This document shows positions 1 through 12,059 of a DNA stretch of 64,000 bases, one piece after another. A program made the position numbers and the translations under genes. The notes under the pieces were generated by a model that saw nothing but the letters and a program-made list of their open reading frames with translations, ran no database searches and was not told the DNA's origin. How positions within the stretch are numbered: position 1 is the stretch's first letter; the number at the start of each line of letters is the position of its first letter. This DNA comes from Ptychodera flava (lineage: Eukaryota > Hemichordata > Enteropneusta > Ptychoderidae): NCBI RefSeq assembly GCF_041260155.1, contig NC_091930.1, forward strand, positions 21,168,872 through 21,232,871. The letters run 5' to 3'.

Positions 1-1489
1 GGATTTGCGTCGCGTCTCTGAAGGGCGCGCGCGTGTTCCAACAGGGGAGAATGTGAATCGCAGGGTCTCTGCCAGACTAGTGTACTGTGTGTAGTAGTAT
101 TTTTTATTCCTGCCGTGCTTTGTCTCTCTGGTGATTTCCTTCAGTAAAAAGTTCTTGGTGGTACATCTTCACATTGAATTGCTTCAGGGAGGTATTCTTG
201 TCATTTTTTTCTAACTAAAGATGTCTTAGACATTCTATTGGTATTTTAGGGATGTTTTTACTTGTGGATCGGAAAGTCCTTTGTGATTGTAATTTTCATG
301 TATTATAGATGAAGGAATCTGCCAAGGACTATAATAAGATTTAGGATGTGTTTATTGTTGGAATTAAGGTAGTATTCATCTCGAAAGTGAAAAACTTAAA
401 CTTTTGCTCTAACTTTCCTCAAGGAATCTTTCAATCATTCTCTTCAAAATCAAGAATAAAAATAGGGAGTCACCGTGCACATTTTGATACTAGAGAAACA
501 AATTATCCAAGATTTACCGATATTAGAAATTCAAAATGGCCGCTATCCCTGTGTTAACTCTATGGAGAAAAATAAAAATTTTCGAATTTCTAAAAATTAA
601 GCCGGTAAAAAGTTTTCTTTCACCGAGAGCTTTAAAATGAACCCCCACATGTGGTATATCAGAAGAGAATTGTAACAGTTTAAGAGTCCGAATGTTTGTC
701 ACCGAGGTGCGTTCTACCTTAAGGGACTTTCCAGAATTTGTCATTGTTACAAATGTATATTTAGACCATGAGTACACTATATAGCCATACATGTGGTTGT
801 CTATTACAACCTTAATGCCAAACAAAAGTACCATCACATGTATGGTATAGTAGGCTACTTAGCCATATGATGATCCTGAAAGTAGTTCCGGCAGTGGTAT
901 TGTGTTGCAAATGTTGACATAGAGACTAATCCTCTGATAACCAAGTAGGGAAGTGGGGTATTCTTAAGTAAATGGAGTTTTCCCGTAAGAAATATACATA
1001 TATGTCTGTAACTCAGTAACCACAAGTGCTACACCATTCATATTTGGTATGATGGGAAACCTTATGACGCAACTGACCCAAGCGCGATCATAAAGCCACA
1101 GAAATGCTGCGTAATCACAGCTATAATTTGATGTGACCACGTTTATGTGGTTTTATATCCGGAGACCTTGTGTTTTAAAAAAAGAGTCATCAAATGCAAA
1201 TACAGGACCTGGGTACTTGATAGTGTTGGGATTCGGTTGTGCCTGGACAATAGGCATGAGTGAGGTTTTTGGATTAGCCTGGCTCTCACGTTATATCAGA
1301 TCACTTTGTTGTAAATCGTGGTTACATTTACGCCATAAATGCACCCTCATTTACAGGTAGTCAAGCTTCAGCGCTATTTTTATTTACACGCGCAATGACG
1401 GCATCGGGTATTTGGAAGAACACGTCTAATTCCGAATCTACTTTTGTACTTTGAAGTGCCCAAATATGGGAAATCGCGGGCACGTTTTT
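1..1489. other. non-coding stretch
   Basis: No gene is supported here. Open frames are short and have no recognisable domain or consistent splice sites. The only structured part is a dispersed repeat at about 380-487, listed separately. Confidence 0.5.
380..487 (+). repeat. dispersed repeat, copy A
   Basis: This stretch matches, with scattered differences, the reverse complement of 62887-62992. Shared words include TCGAAAGTGAAA and CTCAAGGAAT. The two copies lie in inverted orientation at opposite ends of the window. The family is not recognised and the outer boundaries are approximate. Confidence 0.6.
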
Positions 1490-1665
1490 GATCTAGCGCA
1501 GGCTTTGTGTACGAATGGAACGTTTGAGGAAAACAGCGCGAGCAGTGGCAGAATCATGATGATGCAAGTAGCCCTGAAATTTTCTAGACTACTTGCATTC
1601 TGTCACTTCTCGCGTTGTTATCCGCAATTTAATTTTCCATTCGTGAACAAAGCCTGCGTTAGATC
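1490..1665. repeat. imperfect inverted repeat (hairpin)
   Basis: The outer arms at 1490-1521 and about 1635-1665 pair with a few mismatches, and the inner arms continue to a small GCAAGTAG/CTACTTGC core. The whole unit would fold into an imperfect hairpin of about 175 bases. It could be a small MITE, but no clear target duplication was found. Confidence 0.6.
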
Positions 1666-2811
1666 AGAAAAAAGCCTCCTCATTCCGATCGTAGTGGCCA
1701 CAGTGAATCTTGTCACTCGCCAGGTGACACCCAGTGTAAATTTAGCGCATACTGATCGTCTCCGGCAACAAGACCCTTGAGACCCTCGAGGGTCTATGGG
1801 ATAATCAAGTCGAGTGCGATCACGTGATGTTATATGAGCCAAGCCGTCAGCCATCACTTTCGCTCAGCTTCAAGTACATGGCGATTTCATCATTTGACAT
1901 GGTTGTAAACTTCATAATATTTCTTTCCATCGAATTTCTTCTGATAATCATATCTTGCTGCCGATTCAAAGTTTTTGACGACAGTTTACGACAAAACGTA
2001 GACTTGCTCCGAGTCTATAGGCATACAGGTACCAAAACAAAAATTGAAGGTCTAAACATCAGTAGACCGTCCCGCTAAGTGCATGGTAGGCTGTTGCGTA
2101 GGATCGTGGGGTGAACGTCCCTTGGCCAGCTAGTAACTCAGCTGCCGAGGAAAACCAAGCGACTGGGGGCCAGTCTAGACGCTGTTTTTCTTCTAACACC
2201 CGGTCTGTTGGTATTTGTACTAGTACATTGCCATTGGAGTTCTCCAGATGAAAAATGTCGCCATTATCTACCAATCCACGACTGGATGATTTAATCGCTT
2301 TTACGGGAAAACTATACTCATTTGGTGATCATAATTTTTGATATTGCACGCATTTTTATCTCCAAAACTTTGCAGAAATTTATTTTGATTATACTTGTCA
2401 TTCCTTAAGGTATACGGGCCCGAGCGCGCTCGCCGGCCCTTTCCATCGGAAAACCCCGGCCCGGCTCGAGGGCCTTGGAGATTATTACAGTTTTATGCAT
2501 GCTAAGGGTGGGCAAACATACACAGGCAATATTTGTCACCACTAGTTTGGAACACGCGGAGCTGAATAATTCAGCGGGCAACTTGAACGGTCGTATTTGA
2601 CCAAACTATTCCGACATGACAACAGAGCAGCAAGATGTCACTTGTCAAAGGGTTGGCGAGGAGAAGTCGGGATATGTAGAGAATTAAGAGACATTTTTTA
2701 TGAAAACAAAACAGCTCTCAGCTTTCTTTACCGGTCAAAAGAGTCAAAGTCCTTAACGTACTGAAAAACAGGACATCTACGTATAAGAAGCACATTAGAG
2801 TTTAAAGTTAA
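1666..2811. other. non-coding stretch
   Basis: No supportable gene. A GC-rich patch at about 2410-2480 (GGGCCCGAGCGCGCTCGCC) stands out from the AT-rich surroundings, but nothing ties it to a promoter. Confidence 0.4.
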
Positions 2812-3360
2812 GGGACAAAGTCGCCCACTGAATACTGAATGAATGGGTGACCATGCATATATTTGACTCCACACTAGACAAAATGCTTGATATGCGCTTA
2901 GCATATTTACGTATATTGATGTATATGGAACAGAATACTAATTGCATATGCAGCGTATATCTTTGTATATGGAACATTCCAATACGTTGATATGCGTAGC
3001 GTATTTCTATGCAGATCATGAGTATTCGTAATGCAGATCTTTGCAAACTAAGTGTACACTGTAGTTTTGCATTAGCATACGTGCTGTATACTGACCGTAT
3101 TTGACACATGTACAGAATCAGTATATGTGTATATATTGTTGTATATCCAGCAATTTGCCGCCAGTTTTAGACACGATACATGAACCAACGCGAGAATGAA
3201 TAAATGGTCATGACTATTAATTCTTTCTCGCGATGGTGTCTCAAACCGGGGTCGAATATATGCATGGTCACCCATTCATTCAGTATCTTTCAACATGTCA
3301 AACAATATAAGTAGCATTTGTATCAAACAAAGTTCATGAAAAATGGCCGACTTTTTCCCT
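2812..3360. mobile_element. TTAA-flanked MITE with internal hairpin, copy 1
   Basis: The ends are inverted: GGGACAAAGTCG at the left and CGACTTTTTCCC at the right. TTAA lies outside both ends at 2808-2811 and 3361-3364. The subterminal parts (around 2842-2860 and 3255-3280) are also inverted copies, and an internal palindrome lies at about 3185-3240. There is no coding capacity. The same family occurs at 47286-47563. TTAA targets fit piggyBac-like or Kolobok-like mobilisation, but the superfamily is an inference. Confidence 0.7.
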
Positions 3361-3644
3361 TTAATGTGACATTGGCGGGCATTAGGTACTTGGTCCTAAA
3401 ACAAATGGGACACATATATAGGCGTGCTTTTACTGTTACAAGCAAACCAGGCCTGCCATACCCCACACGTACGCCATTTAAAGTACATATCGCTCCTTCG
3501 TCAGTTTTACAGCCACTGTTACTCAAGTGAGTTAGATTAATCGTGGTTTGCTTTATAGAAGTACACGTGGTGTACTTTTACGAAAGCATCTGTTAACAAG
3601 TCTCTTTCAGTCATCATTGACAACTTCTTGTCGTTTTGTTGCAG

Positions 3645-5295
3645 AACAGTACAGTACAGCCAATGGGCAGTGTACCGCCCCTTCTCAAAATAAAATCGGC
3701 GAGAACGCCACCGCCTTCGACTCGCAGATGCTTGAAGCTCACAACTACTTCAGATGCCTTCATGCCGCTCCCTCGATGAGGACCTCTGCAGTAATGAAAA
3801 GACGAGCGGATATTGCTGTTGGAAACATACACGACTCATGCAAATACACCTTCGGGGGACAGAATTCGGTCCTGATTCCAACGCCCATAGCTGATGCTAC
3901 AGGTAATTCAAAGAAACAAATGCCCGTTTTGATTTGTCGTATTAAGTACTTAGGATCTCCTCGTACTGTACGAGGAACTGTACTTTTCATTCCCATTTTC
4001 AATATTTCTTTTTGTAGCAACGTTTCAAAGTCGATGCTGAAGTACTATATCCTGGTCAAAACCATTAACGGATAGAACCCAGTTATAAGTGTGTACCTTG
4101 ATTAACTATACTCACATTCACTGATCGAATCATCAAACTACTTAAACTTCAAATTTCTGACTTTAAAACGCAAGCCTCTGATTAAATTTATATAAAAAAT
4201 CACTGTCCATGGGGTGGTGGGCTGAGTGTTAAACCACCGTCACCAAAATGCTGCAATGCCCGGTGAACTACGAACGAATCATTCGGTGATTACGAATGGT
4301 CATTTTGATAAACGTTTGTGACTTAAGTGTCCGAATATTTAACGTTAGTCTCTTTAAAATGACCAGTAAAGTGCTAGAAGAAAAGTTGAAGGTATCAAAT
4401 GTCATATTGTAAATTGTCTTTCTAGGGTTCGGCCTGACCAAGCTGTGGTATGATGAGATCAAAGACTACATGTATGACGACTACACACAAAACACAGGAA
4501 TTGTTGGTGAGTTATTCTAGCCTCCAATAAACTAACAAGCAAAATGCTTACGTCACGACCGATTTCGGGTCATGCGTGCCACCACGATCACATTTTTGCC
4601 ACTCAATCTGAACCCATCACGTGTGCACGTACGTCATGAGTTGCAGTCAAAATCTGATTAAAAAAACATAAGAGACGCTAAAATTTTCGCAGCTCTCTCC
4701 TCTTATAGTAACTGTATATTGATTGAGATTGTCGTTTTATTATATTTAGTTGCTCCATATTTCATAGGAAAATTGTTCAAACTTTCGGACAAACCACATC
4801 CAGCCATAACCGTAGACTTATTATCAGCCTCGAGGTTTGACCAGAAATTTTTTTTCTCACTGTCTATCTGTGTTACTACAACAAGTGTTCCGACAACAGT
4901 GCCATTACAGAAACAGTTAGTTGTACCAATAGGCGACATTACAACAAAATCTAACACTTACATGTCCTTCTTAAAACCATTTGACAATGACTCATTAAAT
5001 TTTCGTTCAACAAAAAAACTATTGTAAATGCCAACTTGCCCTTATTGTCGCGGTTACTTAAAAGTGACCGTATTCAAGCTTTTAAAGAATGAATATATAA
5101 CTGACTCTATTAAATTCGTCATCAGCTCATTTTACCCAAGTGGTGTGGTTTGCGAGTGTCGACCTTGGCTGTGCCTACGTTGAGGGCATTAACGGCATCA
5201 CACAGGTAACGTGCATGTACGATCCTCCCGGAAATATCAACGTCGAAGCTTACAAGGCGAATGTGAAACGACCAATCGGGCAACATTTCCATTAA
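3645..5295 (+). CDS. CAP/SCP-domain protein (GAPR-1/PR-1-like), 3' exons
   Basis: Three phase-compatible exons encode the CAP domain: 3645-3902, 4426-4506 and 5126-5295 (stop TAA 5293-5295). All introns are GT/AG and both internal junctions are phase 1. The first exon has the HNYFRCLH helix. The second gives LWYDEIKDYMYDDYT. The third carries the CAP1 signature HFTQVVW and the CAP2 signature CMYDPPGN. CAP proteins are usually secreted or membrane-associated and act in defence, reproduction or lipid binding. The usual GEN acidic residue reads GQN here, so the metal-site tetrad looks incomplete. The protein ends 30-odd residues after CAP2 with no cysteine-rich C-terminal hinge. The 5' exon with any signal peptide is missing: 3645 starts mid-codon after a pyrimidine-rich acceptor. 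An AATAAA lies at 5552-5557. Confidence 0.9.
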
Positions 5296-5551
5296 TAGCC
5301 CAAAATTCTGGTTTCGTAGAGTTTAATTAGTTGTTTGAACTTTTCAGCCAAAGAATTATGCTATGACGCAGCAACGATGGTTAGCATTAATATCTTGATA
5401 ACGATTTCTTGTGGCAAATCCAAATCACAGCGTTCAAATTTGCTGTTATAAAACCCTTTCAATTGCTAGAACGTTATTCATGCTTCACATTCTAAATCTT
5501 GCGTTATTATAAAAGCAACCAATCAATGAATGGTTCTAGCATCTATGAAAT

Positions 5552-5557
5552 AATAAA
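5552..5557 (+). promoter_or_regulatory. candidate poly(A) signal of the CAP gene
   Basis: AATAAA about 260 bases after the CAP stop codon. It fits a 3' UTR end but was not tested against transcripts. Confidence 0.35.
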
Positions 5558-5740
5558 ATGCTATAGTTAGCAAAACTATCGTTTGTATTGTTCATTCTTA
5601 AAAAGAGCATTCTCTCTATCAGTTGCATTTTGTGCAAACACCTTTTCTTTAAACTCTGAGTAGCTTTCTTGCATGTAGTACACTTAGACACATAGATACA
5701 TGTAAAAATGTATAATACATGTATAACAACATGTATAACT

Positions 5741-5894
5741 ACATACATACATACATACATACATACATACATACATACATACATACATACATACATACAT
5801 ACATACATACATACATACATACATACATACATACATACATACATACATACATACATACATACATACATACATACATACATACATAAATACATAC
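5741..5894. repeat. (CATA)n microsatellite
   Basis: About 36 nearly pure tandem copies of the tetranucleotide. Long open frames on both strands here are artefacts of the repeat. Confidence 0.98.
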
Positions 5895-8480
5895 GAACGC
5901 GGGGGGTCTGTTACCATGCAAGTACTTTAAGAGAACAGATACCGCACAGTTTGTCACAATTCTAGTGTGCTACTGTCCTTTTGCAGTAAATACGATCGGC
6001 GGAGTTGAGCTTCTGTAATTTTTGCGTGTCTCAACATATGGCTGCAGACGATAATATTTGTTTTACGTAAAATGCAAGTACAGTGAGGAAAAAGGGCAAC
6101 TGGTTATATCAGCGCATTCAACATAGCCAACTTTATGTATGAGCGCCCTCAACAGGAGTGTTACTAAAAACCACTTTTAAGGCTTTTTGTTCTATACCAA
6201 GTGAGTTAGGCTCATCTATAGTCACAGTGATTTGGTGATACGTTACTTGTAATGAAAATTAATGCCAGTCTTTCCTGTAAGGTATAATCTACATATCAAT
6301 CATACTATCTATGAGTTCTACATATTTTACGGATGGTTACAAAACCAAAAACAAACTACCCTCGGAAAAAAGCCAACAACTATATTTTGCATCAATCTTC
6401 CAGGTTGAAGATATCCTAATGCTTTGTTTTATCACACTTTAATTATTGCTCGCTTGTGTAGAATTTTTATGAAAGTGCTGATATAGCAAAATTTGAGCTT
6501 ATACAATATTGGGCTTTGAAATTTGTTAATAACGATTTATCTTGAAGCCATAGTTTACCGTATTACAAACGGCTGCCTTAGCGAAACTTAAACCAAGAAA
6601 GCGAGCTATCATCATCGAAGTTTTCTAAATTGTAAAACCGTGTTTTGCTTATTATAGTAGCGCATTTAGAAGGTGTGACCTATTGTGAAGTTTTGGTCAA
6701 GAGCCGGTTCGTGATTTAAGTTACCATAGCGGTGGAAAACATTGTAACAATTTCTTTTAAAAATACAATTGGCAGTTGTTACGCTCGACGTTCATTGCAC
6801 ACCTATGAACCAACTTCGGTTTAACACCGCTAAAAACAATTCCCCCTCTCTCCACCCCATAACCTGCTGAGTCAAGGATACGTCCAGCAATATAACTGGG
6901 AGAAACTCTAGCTCTATGGCGTGCATTTAAACAGATGCAGCAGTTCCAGGTCAAGTGCAGACGATCAGGTCATGATACGTATAAGAAGGGAGGAAGACTT
7001 TGTAATAAATTTGTGAGTGACAGTCGCTCAGTGTGTACGATCGGAAAGTTTCTGTACGAAGTCCTGATGTGTTTTGAGTCTGTTGTTTATGGTAGCCGCG
7101 GAGCCCATTGCAATTATCAATCGCTTTTGACATACAGTCTTAAAGTGGTACCATAAAAATGGCAAACTGTACACTCAAATTTCTTTCGCAAAGTGTAATG
7201 TCAGCAGACGTGAAGTTTATCGCCTTCTTTGCTCCCAAAGAAGGTTAGCAATGAGCAAACGCCTACAGCCGAGAAGCAACAGAGACAATGCAAAATTTGT
7301 TCTGCATCGAGTTCATTGACTTAGCATCAAAGGTAACACTGAAACATAAAGCAAACTTTGCCGTGTGTTAAATGAAATAGAGTTTGCATGATAAAGAGAA
7401 TATTTCTATTATATTTTTAACGTGTTTGTAATTGTTTTAAATTTGTTTTGTTCACATGGGGAATCAATAAATGCTGAACAACCCGATGCACCATAGCAAA
7501 TCATTTTCGGTTTGCGGCCGTGCCTCTGGCTGTAAATGTTGCTACCTCACCATTTAACTTCACATGTAAATGTTTTGTTTGCATAACTTTGCGGACGGGG
7601 ATTCAATCTTTGGTATGAATGCAAACAATACTGTATTCTTCTAAAGGTATGAATATGAAGAATCCTTTGCTCTGAATTCTAAGAGATGAATTCTATATTG
7701 GTTTGTTTTGCATCTTAAGAATGGTTCCTTGAATGGAATAAAAAGGGAAACTCCAATGAGGATGAATATCTTTGAATTGAATCCAGAAAGGTTGAAAGAT
7801 TTTATATCGCTCCACTTTCTCCCAATGAGAAGCATAATTCATTAAAAGAAAGGCAAGTGCTAGTTTTGTGTCCCTTTTTTGCAATTATTTTAGACCATGA
7901 GGGAAAATGCCAAGAGGATTTGACCGGTTAAGAAGGGCTTGACTACGCAGTTTTGCGCAGTGAAGCGTCATTACGTATTCATGGTGACCCCTGGCCAGCT
8001 GTCAATATCTTTGGGGGCTTTTGTCTTTTGGCCTGCTTTGCATATGCGTCGTTGGACACGACCTGCCAATCACCCAGGTAGTCAATTAAACTATTAATTG
8101 ACTGTTTACCGACCCAATTAACACTATCCAGCAGTATCAGTCATATTTTAATCGCGTGGCCCGGGTTGGCACAACGTAGGAACGCGTGTATTTCTATGTG
8201 TACGTTTCACTTGTGGTGTTGTTTGTACCATCGTGCGTTTGAAGTCCTTGTTTCACCTACAGCATTACCTTTAAGGTGACAGGCTTACTATTAATGTTCA
8301 GTATCATTGCACCGAGTTCTGCCCACGGTGAAAACCACCTGTTTTGCCTACTAATTACTGCCTGTCCTGAATGTAGCCTATCTACAGCTACAGTAATCAC
8401 ATAAATCATTTATCAGTTTTGATATCTACTCCTAAATTGTAAGTTTGATCAAAATCGAGACCACATTCAAGGGCTATGCA
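5895..8480. other. non-coding stretch
   Basis: No gene is supported. Open frames are under 75 codons and show no domain or splice pattern. Confidence 0.45.
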
Positions 8481-8625
8481 GACTGTCCATGTACGCACAC
8501 ACAGTGACAAGAAGGCGGCAATTACCTACTCACCAAGCACATCGAATCGGCGAAAAGAAGCATAAAAAAGCTAGGCTCATCGCCAAAACAAACGCGCCAA
8601 GCGCTAACAAAAACCCATACCAAGC

Positions 8626-8660
8626 GGCCCTTTTCAGGGCCACCAAATACTCCAAAGAGA
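8626..8660 (+). promoter_or_regulatory. histone-type mRNA 3' stem-loop plus U7-like element
   Basis: GGCCCT-TTTC-AGGGCC (8626-8641) has the six-base stem and UUUC loop of animal replication-dependent histone mRNAs, followed by ACCAAA. A purine-rich CAAAGAGA at 8653-8660 sits where the U7 snRNP downstream element is expected. No histone coding sequence is found upstream in any frame, so the site appears orphaned. Confidence 0.7.
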
Positions 8661-9657
8661 AAAACCATAAAATGACATAGAACACACAAACACTTAAAAG
8701 AAATAACAAAAATCGTACACATAACAAACAACTGAAACACAACATTAAATACAAAATAAACAATCACCGTAACTTAACAGAAAACGTGGCCGTTGAAATA
8801 AATCAGCTATTTCCAAAGAAAAGCCGACAACAACATGAAATTCAACAACAACCTATCATCGCTCAAACTATGAAACTCCCAAAAATAGTACTAGGCAAAA
8901 GCCTTAAAATTCATTCGGACACCAACAAAACCAAACAGAATAAAACCACCTCAGGATTTCAACAAATAAAGTCGTATAATGTGACAACGCTACATCGTGA
9001 GACACAAACAATCGCAACACCAATTCAAAGAAAAGTCAAATTGGACTCCACGAACAACAAAAAAAAACCAAAAACTTGAAAGCTATCTGAAGCTGCTAAA
9101 CTCGCACTTCTAGAGATACCCTTTCAAACAAGGAAACAAAACATGTCGCGTGCCAAAAGAATTGCGATAAACCAGCTTACAAACAACGGACAAATTTCGG
9201 GAAATAACCCTTCGACAAGGGTCGGTTTTTCGTTATTGTCAACACAAACGATTACGTGCTCGAATGCGAAAGGCAATTACGCAACACTCAATATTATACA
9301 CAACAAGCCAGAACAAACAGTAAACAAAGTAAAGAACCATTAATCAAAATGAACGAGAACAAGCACATGAACCAGGATACTTGTAAGTATCTTGATCCAA
9401 TAAACATAAAATCCGTACCCCGCAGTGGTACTTATTGCCTAAAAATTCACAAACCTCTGCAAAAATCTAAAAACACACCAGTCAAAACAAAATTTACCGA
9501 AGTAAAGAAATATAGAACAAACAAACCGAACCACTAAACGGACTCACAACGTGACCAAAATTAATATACTTGCCTCGCTAATCGGAAAGCAAGACCACTA
9601 AAATGCATTAAAATAAATTTTCACAAACACAAACTAAGGAAAGAATCTACACTGCGA

Positions 9658-9697
9658 CTGATGAGAAACCACACTCGGGTTTCGAAACGCAAGCGTC
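9658..9697 (+). ncRNA. hammerhead ribozyme core (minimal type I-like)
   Basis: CTGATGA (9658-9664) is followed by stem II GAAACC/GGTTTC (9665-9670 with 9678-9683, seven-base loop), then GAAA (9684-9687), then a minimal stem III CGC-AA-GCG (9688-9695), then T-C with predicted cleavage after 9697. All catalytic-core positions and the conserved G-C closing pair of stem II are present. Stem I is not evident from the sequence flanking 9658 and 9697, so activity is uncertain. Minimal hammerheads of this kind are known from Penelope-like retroelements and other repeats. Confidence 0.7.
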
Positions 9698-9855
9698 AAA
9701 GGGCGACTCTATCAACTTTTGTAACAACATAGGTCCGGCAGCTGCGTCTCGCCATAAGCTTTCCCCACACAAACAAAACATTACCGTACACACTAATCCA
9801 AACTTCTCTAGAAATATCCAAAGCGAAACAAACATTTCATTTACACAAACAATCG

Positions 9856-11495
9856 GATAAGAATGTAGGAACCCCTTTTTCGAAACGAATCAATCACAAA
9901 CTCGACACAAAAACATTTAGGATAGTTAGGTGGGGAGCCTCTTTCACATTTTTTACATCTCGCTATACTGTCTATGATTCTAAAAATAAAGTCATCTGCC
10001 ACTTTTTCTGTATACGCGGTTTGGCAAAACTCACCTCTTCAATCGAAAGTCGGGCGATTTCATGGTTCTTTGGGGTACGTCGAGCTTAAGGAATGTGGTT
10101 ACATTCGCGATGTTTTATTCGAAATTATTTATTTCTTCAAGGGCAAATGCACATAATTTATGCTGTTGGAAATACTGGCCGTTCATAAACAAGAAAATAA
10201 ACTCAATATATGTGCATCTTTACTTTTATTGTCAAAGTACCACCGACATCCACAAATAACCAAATGGTTCAGTCCAGGTATTTGCAACTCTGCCATCCGA
10301 CTGGTCAACAGGAAATCAATCATAGGTGTCTTTTGGCACGCGTATACGCCAGTCACCTAGGCTACGGTAATCTGCACCACTTATCACCATCGGGAAGGTA
10401 CTCCTCCCCCTATACCACAGGCGATCCCACCCTCAAGGCACTGCGTCATTCGACCAAGCATTGTTATTGTTATTTCCTGCATAAAATTAACAGCGAGGTC
10501 AACCGGTCAAATCGTCTTGGGATTTCCTGGCATGTGCATTAAAAAGACACCGTAGATTATATCTACTTAGATTCTATGATTTAACTATTAAGTAGTGGAA
10601 ACGGTACTTGCAGACCTTTCCTCAAAACAATAAGTCTATTATATTTCAATAATTGGACATAAAACTAATGAGATCAATGATATAAAAAAGCAATTGGTTA
10701 TAAATAAATTCTCATGATTAGGAGTATACTTATTTTTTACATTTAACAGATCTTGTGTGGAGCTTCAATGTAAAGGGATGAAAACAGAAATGGAAATGAG
10801 GTTGTCTAAACGCATAGTGAGATACTCACAAGGTGATAAAATTCCCTCATTCAGCTGACAAGATTTCCTTCTGATGCCAATAATAATCATGACCTGAAAG
10901 CTTTAGCCTTTAACTGAAACGTTATCAAATAATTTCAATGCTTTTCCTACATAGTGACCCGACGACTGTTTTTCAATGAAAATAAAATAAGTACATTGTC
11001 CCAGTACTTATCAAGGTAGAACGCGCCTCTAGGGATGCACATTTGAACTCACAAACTTTACCAATTGTTTCTAGCTGATCTACCCCTTGTGGGGCCGGGG
11101 ATCATCAATGCATCACACATATCTGCATGCTGGACTCCGAGAAAAGTAAACCGTTTGTTGGGAAAAAATGGACTTCAACCTTTTTGTTGGGAAAAACGCA
11201 CTTTATTAAGTTATTGCACCATGTCATTTGCTCACCGATGCTGGACACTTCATGCGAATCTTGTAGACAGAGAATTTAACGCAGAGAGTAGATATATTCA
11301 ACTGAGAAGACGTCTAAAGAGAACCAGACTAAAGAGAATATGATGATTTAATGAACACGTACATTAAAACATCATTATCATCAACTTGCAAATTGAGTGT
11401 AGCATGGCTATTCTAACTTGATGATGGTTTTCTATAACAAGCAGACAGACATTAACACTACTCCGTGGATATCAAAAGCTTTGTGACCAGATCTC
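9856..11495. other. non-coding stretch
   Basis: No gene is supported. An open frame at 10210-10542 (+) has no domain, no clear splice sites and atypical composition. Confidence 0.4.
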
Positions 11496-12059
11496 GATTA
11501 AACAAATAGCTGCCAGGGGCTCATAAGTGGCTATATAAGTCAATATTACAGCGTTTTTCTTTCTTTTTCAATGTTAAAAATAAACTAGCTGAAGAGCACA
11601 ACACTTGTGTAGCTGTCTTTTGTGTAGCTTGTATTGGCATGTATAGTGCGCCCTCAATAGGGAGTGTGATCATATGTAAATGCGACCTTTAGTTCCGTGA
11701 CCTCTAGCCATGCCTACTTCCTGTCCTCGCTATGCTTACTGTACTAACAGCGACGTCAGTAAACACAGCGACGTCTGTAAACACAGCGACGTCTGTACGC
11801 ATGGCCGGCCATATTGAGAGGGGAAGTAGGCATGGCTAGAGGTCACGGAACTAAAGGTCGCATTTACATATGATCACACTCCCTATTGAGGGCGCACTAT
11901 ACATGCCAATACATGTACCACAAGCTACACAAAAGACAGCTACACAAGTGTAGTGCTCTTCAGCTAGTTTATTTTTAACATTGAAAAAGAAAGAAAAACG
12001 CTGTAATATTGACTTATATAGCCACTTATGAGCCCCTGTGATTAAACAAATAGCTGCCA
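11496..12059. mobile_element. foldback element with ~207-bp terminal inverted repeats
   Basis: The left arm (11515-11721) and right arm (11822-12037) are near-identical reverse complements, differing mainly by a 9-bp insertion in the right arm. The 100-bp centre has three copies of a CAGCGACGTC motif. A 20-bp direct repeat (11496-11515 and 12040-12059) flanks the unit, unusually long for a DNA-transposon target duplication. There is no coding capacity. The transcript would form a long, nearly perfect duplex. Confidence 0.85.

Larger units (their letters stand above)
8481..9855 (+). other. A+C-skewed block with RNA-processing motifs
   Basis: The plus strand is strongly A- and C-rich and poor in G and T, unlike both flanks. 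This lengthens open frames artificially (for example 8786-9079 and 9256-9537), and their translations are lysine/threonine/asparagine-rich with no domain. The block holds a histone-type stem-loop at 8626-8641 and a hammerhead core at 9658-9697 on the same strand. It may be a retroelement-derived or non-coding RNA unit; its boundaries are judged from composition only. Confidence 0.55.

Noticed and set aside
5536-5965. Long frames of alternating MYVC or IHTY residues
   Set aside because: Translation of a CATA microsatellite.
8489-8680. Upstream frame as a histone gene served by the 8626 stem-loop
   Set aside because: No histone H1, H2A, H2B, H3 or H4 sequence is recognisable in any frame before the stem-loop.
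8786-9537. Lys/Thr/Asn-rich frames in the A+C-skewed block
   Set aside because: Their length is explained by scarcity of T and G; no domain or conserved pattern is seen.
10210-10542. 110-codon plus-strand frame
   Set aside because: No domain, no splice context and overlapping equally long frames.
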